This document shows, in pieces, positions 53,557-60,912 of a stretch of DNA of 64,000 bases. The first letter of the stretch is position 1. Each line of letters starts with the position of its first letter. The notes under the pieces were generated by a model. It did no database searches and was not told where the DNA came from. It worked only from the letters and a program-made list of their open reading frames with translations. The translations under genes were made by a program, and so were the position numbers. This DNA comes from Pseudomonas sp. IB20. GTDB lineage: Bacteria; Pseudomonadota; Gammaproteobacteria; Pseudomonadales; Pseudomonadaceae. Location: the NCBI RefSeq assembly GCF_009707325.1, contig NZ_CP046103.1, positions 5,220,951 to 5,284,950 of the forward strand. The letters run 5' to 3'.

Positions 53557-53571
53557 CGTTACGATATAACA
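53557..53571. promoter_or_regulatory. Degenerate Zur-like site before the SPFH/ATPase operon
   Basis: The sequence CGTTACG-A-TATAACA keeps a full right half of the Zur palindrome (TATAACA) and 11 of the 14 defined core positions. It lies about 30 bases upstream of the first SPFH gene. The two clear sites in this window (34721 and 36474) are the comparison. Binding is not shown. Confidence 0.5.
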
Positions 53572-53611
53572 CGCGGCGTGAAATTTTTGTTCGAAAACAC
53601 CACAAAACCCC

Positions 53612-53700
53612 TGTGGCAGCGGGCTTGCTCGCGATGGCGGTCTGCCGCTTATCGATGTTTAGTCTGATACACCGCTATCGCGGGCAAGCCCGCTCCCACA
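53612..53700. repeat. REPIN
   Basis: TGTGGCAGCGGGCTTGCTCGCGAT at the left faces ATCGCGGGCAAGCCCGCTCCCACA at the right across about 40 bases. It is a variant of the local REP family. It sits between two divergent operons. Confidence 0.8.
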
Positions 53701-53832
53701 TTTGTCCTTCATTGCATTCGAGATCGTGACTAACCCCCCAGAAACACGAGCCATCACTGGTGTAAGCACGGATAAATCGGCACACTCCAAACAGTTTTTC
53801 GCGGGTCCATGGACTAGGAAGCGTCACCTCTC

Positions 53833-54450
53833 ATGATTTCGATCTATCAGCTCAAGCCGCGTTTTCAAAACCTGCTGCGCCCTCTGGTGCAACGTCTCTA
53901 CGACAACGGCACCACTGCCAACCAGATCACCGTGCTGGCTGGCTTGGTTTCCTTGTTGGTCGGCTTGCTGATCGCAGGCTTTGCCCAACACCTCTGGCTG
54001 TTTGCGCTGATCCCGCTGTGGATGATCCTGCGCATGGCCCTCAACGCCATTGACGGCATGCTCGCCCGCGAATTCGGCCAGCAGTCGCGCCTGGGCGCCT
54101 ACCTCAATGAACTGTGCGACGTGATCGCCGACAGCGCGCTGATCCTGCCCTTTGCATTAATCCCCGGCGTGAGCCTGGCGCCGGTGCTGCTGGTCACGTT
54201 GCTGGCGGTGTTCAGCGAATACGCTGGTGTGCTCGGGCCAATGGTCGGTGCGTCGCGGCGCTACGACGGCCCGATGGGCAAGAGTGATCGCGCGTTTGTA
54301 CTCGGCGTGTTGGCCACCGGCGTGGCCTTGGGCTGGCTCGGCGCGGGTTGGGTCGACACGGTGATGTGGCTGGTTGCCGCCCTGCTCGCCTACACCTTGG
54401 TCAACCGTGTACGCCAAGGCCTTAAAGAAACGACGTCCCCTTCTGCATAA
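53833..54450 (+). CDS. CDP-alcohol phosphatidyltransferase-family protein with altered motif
   Basis: The 205-residue integral membrane protein has six or so helices and would join a CDP-lipid to an alcohol. The family motif DxxDGxxAR...GxxxDxxxD reads N71-A-I-D74-G-M-L-A-R, then G88-A-Y-L-N92-E-L-C-D96. The first and third metal aspartates are therefore Asn; an extra Asp lies at 100. This may change metal use or reaction. It opens a six-gene lipid cluster (53833-59513), similar as I recall to PA2541-PA2536. The product is unknown. Confidence 0.85.
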   Translation: MISIYQLKPRFQNLLRPLVQRLYDNGTTANQITVLAGLVSLLVGLLIAGFAQHLWLFALIPLWMILRMALNAIDGMLAREFGQQSRLGAYLNELCDVIADSALILPFALIPGVSLAPVLLVTLLAVFSEYAGVLGPMVGASRRYDGPMGKSDRAFVLGVLATGVALGWLGAGWVDTVMWLVAALLAYTLVNRVRQGLKETTSPSA

Positions 54451-54460
54451 GGAATTTGCG

Positions 54461-56215
54461 ATGCGCGAACAGCAAGAGCACAGCTTCAGTACCCACGATG
54501 GCGTCGAGCTTTTCTACCGGCACTGGCCGGCCACCGCGCCGCTTGGCGATGAGCCGCGCAAGGCGATCCTGCTGTTCCATCGCGGCCACGAGCATTCGGG
54601 GCGTATTGCCCACTTGGTCGATGAACTCGACCTGCCGCAGTTCGACTTCTTCGCCTGGGACGCTCGTGGCCACGGTCAATCCCCCGGCGCACGCGGTGAC
54701 AGCCCCAGCTTCGCCACCAGTGCCCGCGACGTGCAGACCTTTCGCGACCACATCGGCGCCACTTACGGCATTGAAGAAGAAAATAGCGCAGTGATCGCCC
54801 AAAGCGTCGGCGCAGTGATCGCGGCCACGTGGGTGCACGATTACGCGCCGAAAATCCGCGCGTTGGTGCTCGCCTCTCCGGCGTTCAAGGTCAAGCTCTA
54901 CGTGCCGTTCGCACGGCCGGGCCTGGCGTTGATGCGCAAATTTCGCGGCAACTTTTTCGTCAACAGCTACGTCAAGGCCAAGTTCCTCAGCCATGACCCT
55001 GAACGCGTGGCGTCCTACGACAGCGACCCGCTGATCACCAAGGCGATTTCGGTGAATGTGCTGCTTGGCCTGTACGAAGCCGCCGACCGCGTTGTAGCCG
55101 ATGCCCAGGCGATCCAGGTGCCGACCCAACTGCTGATCTCCGGCTCCGACTTTGTGGTGCACCGCAAACCCCAGCAGCAATTTTTCGACCGCCTCGGCAG
55201 CCTGAAAAAAGAACTGCACATCCTGCCCGGCTTCTTCCACGACACCCTCGGCGAGCGCGACCGCGCCGTGGCCGTGAGCAGCGCCAAGCGCTTTATCCTG
55301 CAGAACTTTGCCCACCCGCTGGACCGTGCCGCCCTACTCGACGCCGACAAACTCGGCGCCACCTGCGCCGAGTCCGAATCCCTCGCCGCGCCGCTGCCGC
55401 GCAATTCCCTGCGCGACCTGTACTGGCGCATGACCCGCGCCAGCATGGGCCTGGGCAAGAACTTGTCGGACGGGGTGAAGCTGGGCTTCGACACCGGCTT
55501 CGACTCCGGCAGCACCCTCGACTATGTGTACCGCAACACTCCCACCGGCAAGGGCGGGTTGGGGCGGATGATCGACACCAACTACCTCAACTCCATCGGC
55601 TGGCGCGGCATTCGCCAGCGCAAGTTGAACGTCGAAGAACTGCTGCGCCTGGCCATGGCCAAGTTGCGCAGCGATGATCGCGAAGTGCGCATTGTCGACA
55701 TCGCTGCGGGCCACGGCCGCTACATTCTGGAAGCCTTGCAGGGTGTGTCGCCGTTGCCGGAATCGATCCTGCTGCGCGACTACAGCGACATCAACGTGCG
55801 TGACGGTAGCGCACTGATTCGTGAAAAAGGCATGGGGGATATCGCCCAGTTCGTCAAAGGTGATGCGTTTGATCGCGCGGACCTGGCGGCGCTCGACCCC
55901 AAGCCGACCTTGGCGGTGGTGTCCGGCCTGTATGAGTTGTTTGCCGACAACGCCATGGTCGGCGGCTCGTTGGCCGGCCTTGCCGAAGCCGTGGAGCCCG
56001 GCGGCTACCTGGTCTACACCGGCCAGCCGTGGCACCCGCAACTGGAACTGATCGCCCGCGCGTTGACCAGCCACCGCCAGGGCCAGGCCTGGGTGATGCG
56101 CCGACGCAGCCAGGCGGAGATGGATCAACTGGTCGAGGCGGCAGGCTTTCGCAAGATCACCCAGCGTGTGGATGAGTGGGGCATTTTCACCGTGTCCCTG
56201 GCACAGAAGATCTGA
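54461..56215 (+). CDS. Alpha/beta hydrolase fused to SAM methyltransferase
   Basis: The 584-residue fusion has an N-terminal alpha/beta hydrolase (~1-290), with RGHGQSPGARGD near 66, nucleophile motif AQSVGA (Ala for the usual first Gly) near 111, Asp in SGSDFVV and His in GFFHDTLGE. A class I methyltransferase domain follows (~320-584), with the SAM loop VDIAAGHGRYILEAL near 412. The hydrolase half resembles monoacylglycerol lipase/lysophospholipase enzymes. AAGGAA precedes the ATG. In a lipid gene cluster it may trim and methylate a lipid head group or acyl chain; that is inference. Confidence 0.85.
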   Translation: MREQQEHSFSTHDGVELFYRHWPATAPLGDEPRKAILLFHRGHEHSGRIAHLVDELDLPQFDFFAWDARGHGQSPGARGDSPSFATSARDVQTFRDHIGATYGIEEENSAVIAQSVGAVIAATWVHDYAPKIRALVLASPAFKVKLYVPFARPGLALMRKFRGNFFVNSYVKAKFLSHDPERVASYDSDPLITKAISVNVLLGLYEAADRVVADAQAIQVPTQLLISGSDFVVHRKPQQQFFDRLGSLKKELHILPGFFHDTLGERDRAVAVSSAKRFILQNFAHPLDRAALLDADKLGATCAESESLAAPLPRNSLRDLYWRMTRASMGLGKNLSDGVKLGFDTGFDSGSTLDYVYRNTPTGKGGLGRMIDTNYLNSIGWRGIRQRKLNVEELLRLAMAKLRSDDREVRIVDIAAGHGRYILEALQGVSPLPESILLRDYSDINVRDGSALIREKGMGDIAQFVKGDAFDRADLAALDPKPTLAVVSGLYELFADNAMVGGSLAGLAEAVEPGGYLVYTGQPWHPQLELIARALTSHRQGQAWVMRRRSQAEMDQLVEAAGFRKITQRVDEWGIFTVSLAQKI

Positions 56216-56217
56216 GC

Positions 56218-57516
56218 ATGCGCGAACCCGGTTTATTGAAACCTGCAGTCCTGTGGCTGTTGCTGTTGGCACCGCTGTTTTTCAGCACCTACGGCTTCGC
56301 CACTTGGGTCACCAGCCAGCGCAGCGACGTCGGCACGCTGGTGTTCGGCTGGGAAACCCATATGCCGTTCTGGGCCTGGACCATCGTGCCCTACTGGTCC
56401 ATCGACCTGCTCTACGGCTTCTCCCTGCTGCTGCCCAATAGCCGCCATGAACTGAAACAACACGCGTTGCGCCTGCTGACGGCCCAGGTGATTGCCGTGA
56501 GCTGCTTCCTGATCTGGCCGCTGCGCTTCACGTTTGAACGGCCGGAGCTGGATGGCGTGTTCGGCTGGCTGTTTGCCGTGCTGGCGGGCTTCGACAAGCC
56601 GTTCAATCAGGCGCCATCGCTGCACATCGCATTGCTGGTGATCCTGTGGATCATGTACCAACGCCACAGCCAAGGCGTTTGGCGCTGGGTGGTCCACGGT
56701 TGGTTCGCGTTGATCGGTATTTCGGTGCTGACCACTTATCAACATCACTTTATCGACTTACCCACAGGCGCCCTCGCCGGCTGGGTTTGCGTGTGGCTGT
56801 GGCCGTTGGAACACCCGAGCCCGCTGCTGAATGCGCGGCTTACGCGGGATAGAAAACGCTGGCGGCTAGGCGTGCGCTACGGCCTGGGCGCCTTGGCCTT
56901 GGTGATTCTCGCGTTGGTGCTCGGCGGTGGGTGGCTGTGGCTGCTGTGGCCAGCGGTTTCCCTGGGGTTGGTCAAGGCCAATTACTTCGTACTCGGCGCG
57001 CCGGGCTTTCAGAAACGCGCCGACGGCACCCTGACGCCTGCCGCGCGCTGGCTGTATGCGCCCTACTTGGCGGCGGCGTGGGTCAACTCGCGCCTGTGGA
57101 CACGTAAACATCCACAGCCGGACCTGGTTGTGGATAACGTTTGGCTTGGGCGAATCCCCACGGTGGGTGAGCAAGGTTCATTCAAGGCCATCGTCGATCT
57201 GTGCGCCGAATTACCGATTAATCCACAGGGCCGCTCTTATGAATGCGTCCCCGTGCTGGACCTGATCGCGCCGACACCCGCCGAATGCCTGCAAGCCGCC
57301 CAGGCCATTGAACGCCTGCGCGCAAGCGGGCCGTTATTGGTGTGTTGCGCCCTCGGCTATTCACGCAGCGCCACGGCCGTCGCCGCGTGGCTGCTGCACA
57401 GCGGGCGCGCGGCAACGGTGGATGAGGCACTGGCTGTTATTCGTACAGCGCGCACCAACGTGGTCCTGCATCCCGCTCACCGTGAAGCTCTGGAGGGTTT
57501 AGCCCATGCCCGCTGA
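56218..57516 (+). CDS. PAP2-type phosphatase fused to dual-specificity phosphatase
   Basis: The 432-residue membrane protein has a PAP2 domain with PSLHIALL (~137) and TTYQHHFIDLPTG (~177), the lipid-phosphate phosphatase active site. More helices follow, then a cytoplasmic dual-specificity phosphatase with CCALGYSRS (~384, Cys-x5-Arg). A PgpB-like and a PTPMT1-like activity in one chain would suit removal of phosphate from a phosphatidylglycerophosphate-like intermediate. It starts two bases after the preceding stop and overlaps the next gene by 11 bases. Confidence 0.85.
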   Translation: MREPGLLKPAVLWLLLLAPLFFSTYGFATWVTSQRSDVGTLVFGWETHMPFWAWTIVPYWSIDLLYGFSLLLPNSRHELKQHALRLLTAQVIAVSCFLIWPLRFTFERPELDGVFGWLFAVLAGFDKPFNQAPSLHIALLVILWIMYQRHSQGVWRWVVHGWFALIGISVLTTYQHHFIDLPTGALAGWVCVWLWPLEHPSPLLNARLTRDRKRWRLGVRYGLGALALVILALVLGGGWLWLLWPAVSLGLVKANYFVLGAPGFQKRADGTLTPAARWLYAPYLAAAWVNSRLWTRKHPQPDLVVDNVWLGRIPTVGEQGSFKAIVDLCAELPINPQGRSYECVPVLDLIAPTPAECLQAAQAIERLRASGPLLVCCALGYSRSATAVAAWLLHSGRAATVDEALAVIRTARTNVVLHPAHREALEGLAHAR

Positions 57517-57949
57517 TATGGAACTCCAAGTGGTTGCCAGCCTGCTGCGTCGCGGCCGCTCGCTGGATCAGTTATCCACAGGCCTGACGCTGCTCGGCGT
57601 GTTATTCGGCCTGGCCCAACTGCTGTTGGCGAGTATTTCGCCGATCTGCCTGCTGCTCAGCCTGTGGATGATTACCCTCGGGCTGCTGCAAAAGTACTGG
57701 GCGCTGCGGGTAGCCTTCGATGCGGATCTATTCGCCCTGCTGGCGCGTGACACCGAGCGCACCCCGGACCTCGATCAAGCCCTGCAAACCCTTGGCTTGC
57801 AATCGGCCAAACGCGTCGGCCGGCCTTGGATCGAACGCCGTCGCGGCGCCCTCAAACTGCTGCGCAAGCAAGCCTGGCTCTTGGGCGCGCAAGTATTGCT
57901 GACCCTGGCCGTGATCCTCGCCAGCCCTTGGCTACCTTTCGCCGGATAA
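57506..57949 (+). CDS. Small membrane protein of the lipid cluster
   Basis: The 147-residue protein has two adjacent hydrophobic segments (~23-70) and one near the C-terminus (~122-143), with a charged middle. I recognise no family. It is locked between the phosphatase gene (11-base overlap) and the acyltransferase gene (9-base gap), so it likely belongs to the same membrane pathway, perhaps as a scaffold. Confidence 0.75.
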   Translation: MPADMELQVVASLLRRGRSLDQLSTGLTLLGVLFGLAQLLLASISPICLLLSLWMITLGLLQKYWALRVAFDADLFALLARDTERTPDLDQALQTLGLQSAKRVGRPWIERRRGALKLLRKQAWLLGAQVLLTLAVILASPWLPFAG

Positions 57950-57958
57950 GGAATCCCC

Positions 57959-58579
57959 ATGTTCGAACCCGTGGTTGCCACCCTGATTACCTCAATGGCC
58001 CGCACCGTGACCGGCGCCCGTAGCCTGTGGCTGGGTTGCGCGCCGGTGCCGGTGCAACGCATCTATTTTGCCAACCACAGCAGCCACGGCGACTTTGTGC
58101 TGGTGTGGGCGTCGTTGCCACAGAACCTGCGCAAATTCACGCGCCCGGTGGCCGGCAGCGACTACTGGAACAAAAGCGCGCTGCGCCGCTACATCATCAA
58201 CCGCGTGTTCAACGGCGTGCTGATCGATCGCGAACGCAAAGACCCTGTGGATAACCCTTTGCAGCCCATGCTCGCCGCGTTGGAAGGCGGTGACTCGTTG
58301 ATCATCTTCCCCGAGGGCACGCGCAATCTCGAAGACGGCTTGCTGCCCTTCAAGAGCGGCTTGTATCACCTGGCAAAAAGTTACCCACAGGCCGAACTGA
58401 TCCCGGTGTGGATCGCCAACCTCAACCGGGTCATGCCCAAGGGCCGGGTCTTGCCGCTGCCTTTGTTGTGCACCACGAGCTTCGGTGCGCCGCTGCAATT
58501 GGAAGACGACGAAGACAAATCCGCCTTCCTCGCCCGCACCCGCGACGCCCTGCTCGCCCTTGCCCCGGAGCATGTCTGA
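57959..58579 (+). CDS. 1-acyl-glycerol-3-phosphate acyltransferase-like (PlsC family)
   Basis: The 206-residue acyltransferase has the HX4D motif NHSSHGDF (His40, Asp45) and FPEGTR near 117, the catalytic and phosphate-binding blocks of the PlsC family. It is shorter than PlsC, but the blocks are complete. AAGGAA precedes the ATG. Followed directly by a CdsA-like gene, it would provide phosphatidic acid for CDP-lipid formation in this cluster. Confidence 0.87.
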   Translation: MFEPVVATLITSMARTVTGARSLWLGCAPVPVQRIYFANHSSHGDFVLVWASLPQNLRKFTRPVAGSDYWNKSALRRYIINRVFNGVLIDRERKDPVDNPLQPMLAALEGGDSLIIFPEGTRNLEDGLLPFKSGLYHLAKSYPQAELIPVWIANLNRVMPKGRVLPLPLLCTTSFGAPLQLEDDEDKSAFLARTRDALLALAPEHV

Positions 58580-58580
58580 C

Positions 58581-59513
58581 ATGGATAGCCAAACCCTGAT
58601 GTTGTTCGGCGGAATCGGCGCCATCCTGGTGCTCGCCTCGCTGATCGGCCTGATCCTCAAGCTGCGCACCCGTGGCACGCCGAATGCGGTAATCGACAAC
58701 CTCAACGCCCGCATCAACGCCTGGTGGGTGATGGTGGTGGTGATTGGCATCGCCTTCTGGCTCGGCACCGGCGCGGTGATCCTGCTGTTCTACGCGGTGT
58801 CGTTCTACGCCCTGCGCGAGTTCCTCACCCTCACCCCAACCCGCCGCAGTGACTACCCGGCGCTGGTGGCCGCGTTCTACCTGGCGTTGCCGCTGCAATA
58901 CCTGCTGATCTATGCCGACTGGTACGGGCTGTTCTCGATCTTCATCCCGGTGTACCTGTTCCTGCTGCTGCCGATCCTCGCTTCGCTGGGCGGCGACAGC
59001 ACACACTTCCTGGAACGCGCATCGAAGGTGCAATGGGGCCTGATGATCGCAGTGTTCTGCGTGTCGTTCGTACCGGCCCTGCTGACCCTCGACATCCCTG
59101 GCTACGAAGGCCGCAACCTGTTGCTGATCGCCTACCTGGTGATCGTGGTGCAACTGTCGGACGTGCTGCAGTACGTGTGCGGCAAGCTGTTCGGCAAACA
59201 CAAGATCGCGCCCAACCTGTCACCGTCCAAAACCGTCGAAGGCTTTGTTGGCGGGATTCTGCTGTCCTCCCTGATCGGCGCAGCGCTGTGGTGGACCACG
59301 CCGTTTAACCCGTGGCAGTCGTTCTTGATCGCGCTGCTGATCAACCTGCTCGGGTTTGCCGGCGGCATTGTGATGTCAGCCATCAAGCGCGACCGCGGCG
59401 TGAAGGATTGGGGGCATATGATCGAAGGGCACGGCGGCATGCTGGATCGGCTGGATTCAGTGTGTTTTGCCGCGCCGATTTTCTTTCACCTAGTGCGGTA
59501 CTGGTGGACCTGA
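58581..59513 (+). CDS. Phosphatidate cytidylyltransferase-like (CdsA family)
   Basis: The 310-residue integral membrane enzyme would make CDP-diacylglycerol from phosphatidic acid and CTP. The CdsA signature is intact near the end: SAIKRDRGVKDWGHMI, then EGHGGMLDRLDS. I chose the ATG at 58581 with GGAG ten bases upstream; an ATG at 58572 is in frame. It is the last gene of the cluster and a second CdsA besides the essential housekeeping copy expected elsewhere. Confidence 0.88.
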   Translation: MDSQTLMLFGGIGAILVLASLIGLILKLRTRGTPNAVIDNLNARINAWWVMVVVIGIAFWLGTGAVILLFYAVSFYALREFLTLTPTRRSDYPALVAAFYLALPLQYLLIYADWYGLFSIFIPVYLFLLLPILASLGGDSTHFLERASKVQWGLMIAVFCVSFVPALLTLDIPGYEGRNLLLIAYLVIVVQLSDVLQYVCGKLFGKHKIAPNLSPSKTVEGFVGGILLSSLIGAALWWTTPFNPWQSFLIALLINLLGFAGGIVMSAIKRDRGVKDWGHMIEGHGGMLDRLDSVCFAAPIFFHLVRYWWT

Positions 59514-59546
59514 GAAATACACCCTCAAGCCCAAAGCGGATCAACT

Positions 59547-59569
59547 GTGGGAGCTGGCGCCGCTCCCAC
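59547..59569. repeat. Single REP hairpin
   Basis: GTGGGAGC and GCTCCCAC pair around a 7-base loop, with a weak T-run on the plus strand. It lies between the convergent cdsA-like and Lrp-family genes and may help end both transcripts. Confidence 0.7.
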
Positions 59570-59595
59570 GGTTGTTTTGCGGTGTTTCCAAGTAT

Positions 59596-60078
59596 TCAGC
59601 CTGGCAAATGCCCCAGGGGCAAGGCGCCTGGGGTTTTCACGGTCTGGATCGCGAAGTTGCTGCGGATATCCCTCACGCCCGGCAGCTTCAGCAGGCTCCC
59701 AGTAACAAACCGCTCATACCCACGCAAATCCGGCACCACCACCTGCAATAGAAAATCCGACTCGCCCGACACTAAAAAAGCCGAGATCACCTCGGGCAAC
59801 GCCGTCACCGCCTCACGAAACGCATTCGCCTCGGTGTCGTTATGCCGTTCCACCTTCACGCCGACAAACACCATCATGCCCAAGCCGACTTCATCGCGAT
59901 CCAGCGTCGCCTGATAGCCGCGAATCACCCCGGCCTCTTCCAACAGCCGCACGCGCCGCAAGCAAGGTGAGGCAGACAGGCCGATCTCATCAGCCAGTTG
60001 CACATTGCTCAGGCGCCCGTCCCGTTGCAGGGCTTCAAGAATCTTGCGGTCAAAGGCATCGAGTTTTAGATTTGGCAT
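59596..60078 (-). CDS. Lrp/AsnC-family regulator
   Basis: The 160-residue protein has an N-terminal AsnC helix-turn-helix (LDAFDRKILEALQRDGRLSN, then LADEIGLSASPCLRRVRLLEEAGVI) and a C-terminal RAM ligand domain. I chose the ATG at 60076-60078. It is divergent from a LysE-family exporter gene, a common pairing in which the regulator senses an amino acid and controls its export. Confidence 0.9.
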   Translation of the reverse strand: MPNLKLDAFDRKILEALQRDGRLSNVQLADEIGLSASPCLRRVRLLEEAGVIRGYQATLDRDEVGLGMMVFVGVKVERHNDTEANAFREAVTALPEVISAFLVSGESDFLLQVVVPDLRGYERFVTGSLLKLPGVRDIRSNFAIQTVKTPGALPLGHLPG

Positions 60079-60205
60079 AAATGAATGGTCGCTGGCTTTA
60101 TAAGTGGCAGATAGTGCCAAGACTAGACGCTTTTCTAGCTGACTACGCAAGCACCTGCCTCGCCCTCCCGCCCTAGAATTAGCCGACAATTGAAGGGGGT
60201 GAAAC

Positions 60206-60835
60206 ATGGCGCAGCTCTGGTTATTTTTGGTGGCGCTGTCGGTGGTGTATCTGCTGCCGGGGCCGGACATGATCTTGTTGCTGCAAACCGGCGCGCGCCA
60301 GGGCAAGGCATTGGCGCTGACCACGGCAATCGGTTTGGGACTAGCGCGGGCGTGCCACGTGGCGTTGGCAGGCATGGGGCTGGCGACCTTGTTCAAGGTG
60401 GCGCCATGGACCTTTGATGTGGTGCGCCTGGGTGGCGCGGCCTATCTGTTATGGCTGGGCGTGCAATGCCTGCGCACCAATATGCTGCCAGCGCTCGAAG
60501 CCTCTCACGGCGCCCCGCCAGCCCATGCCTGGCGCGCGGCCTTTCAACGCGGCCTGCTGACCAATCTGCTCAACCCCAAGGCCCTGTTGTTCTGCTCGGT
60601 GCTGCTGCCGCAATTCATCAACCCGCAAAGCGGCCCGGTGGCGGCGCAATTTGCGTTGCTGGGCGTGATCCTGGTGAGTGTCGGTTTCGTCTTCGATTGT
60701 TGCTACGCCCTGGCCGGCGCACGCATCGGCCGCTGGCTGGCACGTAATCGCTCGGCACAACGTATGCAGCAGTGGTTATTCGGCAGTCTGTTGATCGGTT
60801 TTGCGCTGCGTCTCACTTTTGTGCAGCACGCCTGA
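60206..60835 (+). CDS. LysE/RhtB-family amino-acid exporter
   Basis: The 209-residue inner-membrane protein has about six helices and the family start with PGPDMILLLQTGARQGK near 18-34 and NPKALLFCSVLLPQF near 123. GAAGGGG precedes the ATG. It is divergent from the Lrp-type regulator, which likely controls it. The substrate is probably an amino acid or homoserine lactone-like molecule but is unknown. Confidence 0.9.
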   Translation: MAQLWLFLVALSVVYLLPGPDMILLLQTGARQGKALALTTAIGLGLARACHVALAGMGLATLFKVAPWTFDVVRLGGAAYLLWLGVQCLRTNMLPALEASHGAPPAHAWRAAFQRGLLTNLLNPKALLFCSVLLPQFINPQSGPVAAQFALLGVILVSVGFVFDCCYALAGARIGRWLARNRSAQRMQQWLFGSLLIGFALRLTFVQHA

Positions 60836-60912
60836 GCCCTGCGGTGTATCCACGTCATCTTTTGTATCAAAGACGCTGTAAGATACGCCGCACTTAGCCA
60901 GGGATGCTCACC

